From Longibacter salinarum (GTDB taxonomy: Bacteria > Bacteroidota > Rhodothermia > Rhodothermales > Salinibacteraceae), in contig NZ_PDEQ01000002.1 in the NCBI RefSeq assembly GCF_002554795.1, positions 62,001 through 126,000 of the forward strand: DNA of 64,000 nt, given 5' to 3'. How positions within the stretch are numbered: position 1 is the first letter of the stretch; the number at the start of each line of letters is the position of its first letter. Of the stretch, positions 59,719 to 64,000 are shown in pieces. The notes below the pieces were generated by a model. That model did not search any database, was not told the origin of the DNA, and saw nothing but the letters and a program-made list of their open reading frames with translations. The translations under genes were made by a program, and so were the position numbers.

Positions 59719-60087
59719 TCAGGCAGCAGTGACGTTTTCGTCCGCGTCTGGCACCGTCGGCTGGATATCTATCGCATCTATGTCGACCGTGTGCGCGTCT
59801 CCCCAGAGGGGCGTGGGGCTGTCAGGCGAGGGCTTCGGGCTGGCACCGCCTCCGGGAGATGGCCCGGATGAGTCGCGGACTTCCCGGAGACTTAGGAAGA
59901 GGGGGCCAAAGATGCAGCCGGCGACGAGAAGGGGGACGAGAATGGGGATGTCCATCAACCTCAGCGATAGCACGTGGTAAATCTTTTCGGACTGTGGGTA
60001 CGACGCCGTGAAGACCCCGTTCTCACTCAGACCCCATCGTTCCGTATATGAAAAGGTGACGACGAGAGCGAGTGGCAAGGAAGTCAT
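59719..60087 (-). CDS. Small membrane protein, unknown function
   Basis: 122 residues. A probable membrane segment (LMDIPILVPLLVAGCIFGPLF) in the middle is followed by a Gly/Pro/Ser-rich stretch and an acidic C-terminus. The N-terminal 40 residues contain a second hydrophobic stretch. No domain recognised. Codon pattern is acceptable but not compelling. It converges with accD. Confidence 0.5.
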   Translation of the reverse strand: MTSLPLALVVTFSYTERWGLSENGVFTASYPQSEKIYHVLSLRLMDIPILVPLLVAGCIFGPLFLSLREVRDSSGPSPGGGASPKPSPDSPTPLWGDAHTVDIDAIDIQPTVPDADENVTAA

Positions 60088-60155
60088 TCGAGGTTGGACC
60101 GATACTGGATGCCGCTCTTAGCTGGGGAGCGAGGTGCGATGGCCCAATGCAGAGA

Positions 60156-60398
60156 CCATGAGAAGCTGTTTGGCGAACTGTCACTGGCCACCCCAAGGGC
60201 ACTCGGTCGCTACGCTCCCAGCGCTGCGACTTCGTGGCTCTCGCCCCGTGAAGCTACTGCGCTTGCCAGGTAGTTCCCCACGGGGTGACCTCCCTGCGGT
60301 CGGCCTCACTACACGGCTCGCTTGAGCGCTCCACGGGGGCTTCGTCCACTGTGTCTCGGCTGCTGAGCCATCCGCCAAACAGCTTCTGATCCGTTGAC
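60156..60398. mobile_element. Second inverted-repeat element (243 bp) with 9-bp direct flanks
   Basis: A perfect 15-bp inverted repeat AGAAGCTGTTTGGCG (60161-60175) / CGCCAAACAGCTTCT (60373-60387) encloses a structured, GC-rich interior. The interior includes a CCCCGTG / CACGGGG stem with a further GAACTAC / GTAGCTTC stem inside. The direct repeat ATGCAGAGA (60147-60155, 60399-60407) exactly bounds the 243-bp segment, although the inverted repeats begin 5 and 11 nt inside it. Unrelated in sequence to the CTAGCTACC family. Non-coding. Confidence 0.6.
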
Positions 60399-60424
60399 AT
60401 GCAGAGAAAAGAGTAGGTACACAC

Positions 60425-60552
60425 AAAAAGACGCCCCGCCGAGATATCTCGACGGGGCGTCGCATCCCCCCGGCGTCGGTCGGCTGCCTGCGCGTCCGTA
60501 AGGACACCAAGCAGGCCGTACCGAGCGCCGGTTTCACCCCCTTCGGTGAAAC
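60425..60552 (-). ncRNA. Structured RNA candidate with intrinsic terminator
   Basis: On the minus strand a GTTTCACC / GGTGAAAC hairpin (60531-60552) is followed by a nested stem: CCGGCG/CGCCGG (60470-60475 with 60526-60531), TCGGT/ACCGA, GCCTGC/GCAGGC and GTCC-GTAA-GGAC at the tip. After that comes a terminator with a near-palindromic ACGCCCCG..CGGGGCGT stem ending in TTTTTGTG (60425-60461). It matches no riboswitch or housekeeping RNA that I know. It lies about 270 nt past the pckA stop and may be processed from its 3' region or be a separate small RNA. Confidence 0.5.
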
Positions 60553-60817
60553 TCAGGTGTGATGCGCTGTGTCGGATCGGCAGGTCGTGTGAAGTGGCTG
60601 CCGAATACCGAGAGGGGCGTTTGTTTTTGTACCGCTATCAGGGTACACCAGCGCTGTGAAAGGATCTACGGATATGTAGAGCGACCGTGCGGGTACGTTC
60701 GGACGAGTAGAATATAAGCCAACGGTGCACGAAATCGTCGGTCGCCTTACACCGTACCGGAGGACCGGATTGCGCCGGTCCCCGGACGGCAATTCAACGA
60801 CTCGGGCCGACACGCAA

Positions 60818-62416
60818 CTACGCATTTGCAGGCTCCAGCGTTGGGCCGGCCTCTGCGATTTCTGCTCCGGCAACATCTTCGTACTGTTTGAAGTGGTCGC
60901 GGAAAAGTCCCACGAGCTTTTGCGCCTGTTCATCGTACGCGGCTGGGTTGTCCCAGGTCTCCCGCGGCTGCAGAATCTCTGCCGGTACGTTTGGGCAATC
61001 CAGCGGGACATCGAAGCCGAAGACCGGATCGCGCGTGGTTTCTGCTTTGGATAGCGCCCCGTCGTGAATCGCGTCGATAATGGACCGCGTATGTGGAAGC
61101 GGCATGCGGTGACCGGTTCCGTAGGGTCCTCCAGTGATGCCTGTGTTTACGATCCACGCGTTGGAGCCATGCTCGCGCATTTTCTCCGCCAGCATCTCCG
61201 CATACACGCTCGGGTGCCGGACGAGGAACGCCGCGCCGAATGCCGCACTGAATGTCGCTTTCGGCTCCGTGACCCCGACCTCCGTGCCGGCAACCTTTGC
61301 GGTGTAGCCGCTGATGAAGTGGTACATCGCCTGCTCGGGCGTCAGCTTCGCCACGGGCGGCATCACGCCGAACGCATCGTACGTAAGGAAAATAATATTC
61401 GACGGGTGATCGCCAACGGCCGGCAGCTTGGCATTCGGGATATAATTCAGTGGGTACGAGGCCCGGGTATTCTGGGTGATGGAGGTGTCGCTGTAGTCGA
61501 CCTCGCGTGATGCTTTATCCACCACGACATTCTCAAGCACGGTTCCGTAGCGGATCGCCTGGTAAATCTCCGGCTCTTTCTCGGCGGAGAGGTCAATGGC
61601 TTTTGCGTAGCAACCGCCCTCGATATTGAAGACCCCTTCGTCACTCCAGCCGTGCTCATCATCCCCGATGAGCTTACGGTTCGGATCGGCAGAGAGCGTT
61701 GTTTTCCCTGTGCCGGAAAGACCGAAGAAGAGCGATACGTCGCCGTCCTCACCTTCGTTTGCGGAGCAGTGCATCGATAGTACGCCGCGTTCGGGCATCA
61801 GGTAATGCATCACCGTGAAGATGCCTTTTTTCATTTCCCCGGCGTACTCCGTGCCGAGAATGACCATTTCGCTGTCCTCAAACGAGACGTCAACGCTCGT
61901 TTTCGATGTCATGTGCTGCGTTTGCCGGTTGGCCGGGAACGCACCGGCGTTGTAGATAACGAAGTCCGGCTCGCCGAAGTTTTCTAGCTCCTCTCGCTCC
62001 GGCCGAATGAGCATATTGTGCATGAACAACGCATGGTACGGCCGGGAGCAAATGATCCGTGCCTTCAGGCGGTGATTCGGGTCCCAGCCTGCAAAGCCGT
62101 CGATGACGTACAGCCGGTCGCAGATGTTCAGGTAGTCCTGAGCACGTTCACGGTTGATGCGAAACGTGTGCGTGTCGATCTCCATGTTGATCGGTCCCCA
62201 CCAGATTTCATCCTCGCTCTCCGGGTGGCGGACGATGCGTTTGTCGGCCGGACTACGACCGGTCTTTTCGCCGGATGCGATTCGGAGCGCACCCGATCGG
62301 GTGATCTGAGCCGAAGAGTCGACGCGAATGGCCTCTTCGTACAGCTGAGCAGGCGTAGCATTACGGAGAACGTCTTTGACGTCAATTCCGTGGGCAGAAA
62401 GATTAATGTCAGGCAT
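60818..62416 (-). CDS. pckA: Phosphoenolpyruvate carboxykinase (ATP)
   Basis: Converts oxaloacetate and ATP to PEP, CO2 and ADP, the committed step of gluconeogenesis. 532 residues with the ATP-PEPCK kinase-1a loop [13 protein letters not shown], metal-binding [24 protein letters not shown] and [12 protein letters not shown]. The N-terminal [10 protein letters not shown] and C-terminal [15 protein letters not shown] segments are typical. The length is standard. No operon partner; a structured RNA candidate follows downstream. Confidence 0.96.
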   Translation of the reverse strand: MPDINLSAHGIDVKDVLRNATPAQLYEEAIRVDSSAQITRSGALRIASGEKTGRSPADKRIVRHPESEDEIWWGPINMEIDTHTFRINRERAQDYLNICDRLYVIDGFAGWDPNHRLKARIICSRPYHALFMHNMLIRPEREELENFGEPDFVIYNAGAFPANRQTQHMTSKTSVDVSFEDSEMVILGTEYAGEMKKGIFTVMHYLMPERGVLSMHCSANEGEDGDVSLFFGLSGTGKTTLSADPNRKLIGDDEHGWSDEGVFNIEGGCYAKAIDLSAEKEPEIYQAIRYGTVLENVVVDKASREVDYSDTSITQNTRASYPLNYIPNAKLPAVGDHPSNIIFLTYDAFGVMPPVAKLTPEQAMYHFISGYTAKVAGTEVGVTEPKATFSAAFGAAFLVRHPSVYAEMLAEKMREHGSNAWIVNTGITGGPYGTGHRMPLPHTRSIIDAIHDGALSKAETTRDPVFGFDVPLDCPNVPAEILQPRETWDNPAAYDEQAQKLVGLFRDHFKQYEDVAGAEIAEAGPTLEPANA

Positions 62417-63035
62417 AGAGGCGATCCCTGTAGCCAGGGGTGTTCAGAAGAATGACGTGGATTGTGAGGTCGGGTGGAGGGCCAATATGCTGTCTGAGGA
62501 AAGATGTGGCTCGGAGAACTCAGCGTAGCCAGGCCAGACGACACATGTCAGGTAGGGTAATACATTCGGCGATGTTCGACGCTATAATCGTGCTTCGAAT
62601 GACGAACGCCAAAGCCTATTTTCATTGTAATATCCGACCTCGAAGAGAACGTTGATGTCGGTTCGGATGCGTCCTCTCCTGTGGGGGCAACTCTTACAGG
62701 GTAGAGTCTAAAACTTGACGTGAACTGTCAAGTCGAATGAATAGATGATCTGGAGTTTGATCGTGACCGAGATGGATGGACCTGGATGTTGGCTGGGGGC
62801 ATGGACCGTTCGCCACCCGAACGGTTGGACAAGGCCAGAGGCGACTTCTGTCTTTGCGTCGACCGACGCTAAGCGTTGCAGTACAGCGACATGCTGTCCT
62901 GAGGTGGACGCGTGCGGAATGATGAATCGTCAATCAGCTACTTCGACTCAGTACGGACCGGATCGATCGGAGGTTGAACCTCCGGCTGATGCTGGCCGGC
63001 TTGAGCGTGCGACACGAGAAATGGCGTTTGCGACC
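62417..63035. other. Intergenic region between pckA and the ROK kinase gene
   Basis: 619 nt that should hold the pckA promoter. Two perfect inverted repeats stand out: ACTTGAC-7-GTCAAGT (62713-62733) and CGGAGGTT-1-AACCTCCG (62968-62984). The latter lies 52 nt past the kinase stop and could be an operator or a hairpin without a T run. Short open frames here do not look coding. Confidence 0.4.
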
Positions 63036-63959
63036 TCAGTCGTGCTCCGAAAGGTGCTCGTGCGAAGGGACCTGGCTGTGTGATTCAAGTGCCTTCCGCT
63101 GCGCGAGGTGGAGGGCACCGAGCACACCGGCTCTGTCGCCGAGGTGAGGCGGCACGACATACGAATCGAGGTCGCTCGTCAGGCGGGGGAGATCGACGTA
63201 GCCTGCCAGTTCCTGTCGGAGGTGGTGACGAATGCGGGGGAACAGGTGCTTCTGCTGCATAACGCCGCCACCCAGCACGAATCGTTCGGGAGAAAGGACG
63301 TAGATCAGCGTGGCACAGGCCTGGGCGAGGTATTGCGCGTGGATGGACCAGATAGGATGATCCGAAGGGAGTTTCTCCGGTTGTGTACCGACACGTGCCT
63401 CCAGTGCGGGTCCGGATGCGAGGCCCTCCAGGCAGTCGCCATGGTACGGGCAGAGGCCGTCGAACGTGTCCTCTTCGAGCCGGCGCACGCGGAGGTGACC
63501 CATTTCCGGATGGAGCAGCCCATGGTGAGGGGTGCCATCGACGACAAATCCTCCGCCGATACCCGTGCCAATCGTCAAGTAGAGGAGGCTGTCGACATCC
63601 GTGCCGGCTCCCCAGACGTACTCGGCTAGAGCTGCGGCATTCACATCTGTATCTACAGCAACCGGACAGTTGAGGGCCTGAAAGGGCTCGATGATGTCGA
63701 CGTTCGACCAGCGTGCCTTGGGCGTGTTGAGAAGGCGACCGTACGCGGGGGAGTCCGCGTGAGGGTTGATTGGACCGAACGATCCAATGCCCAGGGCGCG
63801 AAGCGGGGAAGAATGAGCCTGGAAGAAGTCCAGGACGGCCGTCAATGTTTCGTCGGGCGCGGTCGTCGGAATGCGAGTGACTCGCTGCAGGTCATTCGGT
63901 CCGGATCCAGTGGCGCACACGAATTTGGTACCGCCTGCTTCGATGGCTCCAAATGTCAT
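63036..63959 (-). CDS. ROK-family sugar kinase (fructokinase type)
   Basis: Phosphorylates a hexose, most likely fructose, with ATP. 307 residues. N-terminal AIEAGGTKFVCATG, where the first Asp of the ROK DxGxT motif is Glu, is typical of BsFRK-like fructokinases. TDVNAAALAEYVWGAG, LYLTIGTGIGGG, HPEMGHLRV and the zinc-binding GLCPYHGDCLEGLASGPALEAR follow. The motif Cys-x-x-His-x-x-Cys is complete. The gene starts 41 nt inside the window edge, so any upstream partner is not visible. Confidence 0.92.
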   Translation of the reverse strand: MTFGAIEAGGTKFVCATGSGPNDLQRVTRIPTTAPDETLTAVLDFFQAHSSPLRALGIGSFGPINPHADSPAYGRLLNTPKARWSNVDIIEPFQALNCPVAVDTDVNAAALAEYVWGAGTDVDSLLYLTIGTGIGGGFVVDGTPHHGLLHPEMGHLRVRRLEEDTFDGLCPYHGDCLEGLASGPALEARVGTQPEKLPSDHPIWSIHAQYLAQACATLIYVLSPERFVLGGGVMQQKHLFPRIRHHLRQELAGYVDLPRLTSDLDSYVVPPHLGDRAGVLGALHLAQRKALESHSQVPSHEHLSEHD

Positions 63960-64000
63960 TTCGAGTGCGCGAGAGAAAATACAGAAGAGCAGATAGAGAG

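Noticed and set aside
60181-60537. A 118-codon minus-strand protein
   Set aside because: Lies inside the inverted-repeat element and the structured RNA; Arg/Ser/Pro-rich and without a coding pattern.
62695-62711. Third iron-type operator (AGAGTCTAAA)
   Set aside because: Only the right half matches; the left arm lacks the TTTAGA/TACAGA pattern and the downstream gene is pckA.
62745-63083. A 112-codon plus-strand protein upstream of the kinase stop
   Set aside because: No promoter, no conserved features, overlaps the ROK kinase end.
1-64000. tRNA or rRNA genes
   Set aside because: Scanning by eye for T-loop and anticodon patterns on both strands gave no cloverleaf; a tRNAscan run would be decisive.

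Overview
The window looks like chromosomal DNA of a GC-rich, probably moderately halophilic bacterium of the Bacteroidota/Rhodothermota (Salinibacter-like) lineage. This is an inference from four observations. Proteins are acidic. There are many small lipoproteins. Start codons lack Shine-Dalgarno sequences and instead follow pyrimidine-rich leaders. Gene content includes ATP-dependent PEP carboxykinase, the prokaryote-type Mla system, WS/DGAT plus phasin, and RadA/DusB/TsaB/AccD housekeeping genes. No rRNA, tRNA, CRISPR array, phage or integrase gene was recognised.

Layout. 0-12 kb: the end of a glycosyltransferase; an iron(III)-type ABC importer in three parts with two similar 17-bp operator candidates; a disulfide oxidoreductase; two secreted beta-propeller proteins; a DUF123 GIY-YIG protein; a secreted hydrolase. 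12-20 kb: an orphan HEPN protein, secreted and lipoproteins, a cell-wall amidase, and an ECF sigma factor with a putative anti-sigma partner. 20-31 kb: a CNT nucleoside transporter, M1 peptidase, PcrA/UvrD helicase, secreted proteins, a CrcB fluoride channel and a DUF1223 protein. 31-40 kb: a BlaI/M56 sensor pair with two palindromic operators over its own promoter, DusB, then an SCP2-like / phasin / wax-ester synthase group that suggests lipid or PHA storage. 40-46 kb: a decayed prolyl oligopeptidase pseudogene cut by a repeat element, a DUF445 protein, and MlaD-MlaF-MlaE. 46-57 kb: RadA, a DUF892 protein, an LLM oxidoreductase next to an ATP-grasp ligase, three related small lipoproteins, an SDR, and two tandem DsbA-like proteins. 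57-64 kb: a TPP riboswitch in front of an SDR gene, TsaB, AccD with a degenerate zinc ribbon, a structured-RNA candidate, PckA and a ROK fructokinase.

The most unusual signals are non-coding. (1) Five copies (four complete, one truncated) of a roughly 205-230 bp non-coding element have terminal inverted repeats of type CTAGCTACCGGAC. One copy has a perfect 9-bp flanking duplication, and most copies sit inside short tandem repeats. (2) G-rich short tandem repeats, with a different unit at each gene, begin within 0-12 nt of the stop codons of at least six genes. They are always G-rich on the coding strand and several could form G-quadruplexes. (3) A TPP riboswitch governs an SDR oxidoreductase rather than a classical thiamine gene. 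(4) A nested hairpin RNA with its own terminator and a second inverted-repeat element lie together downstream of pckA.
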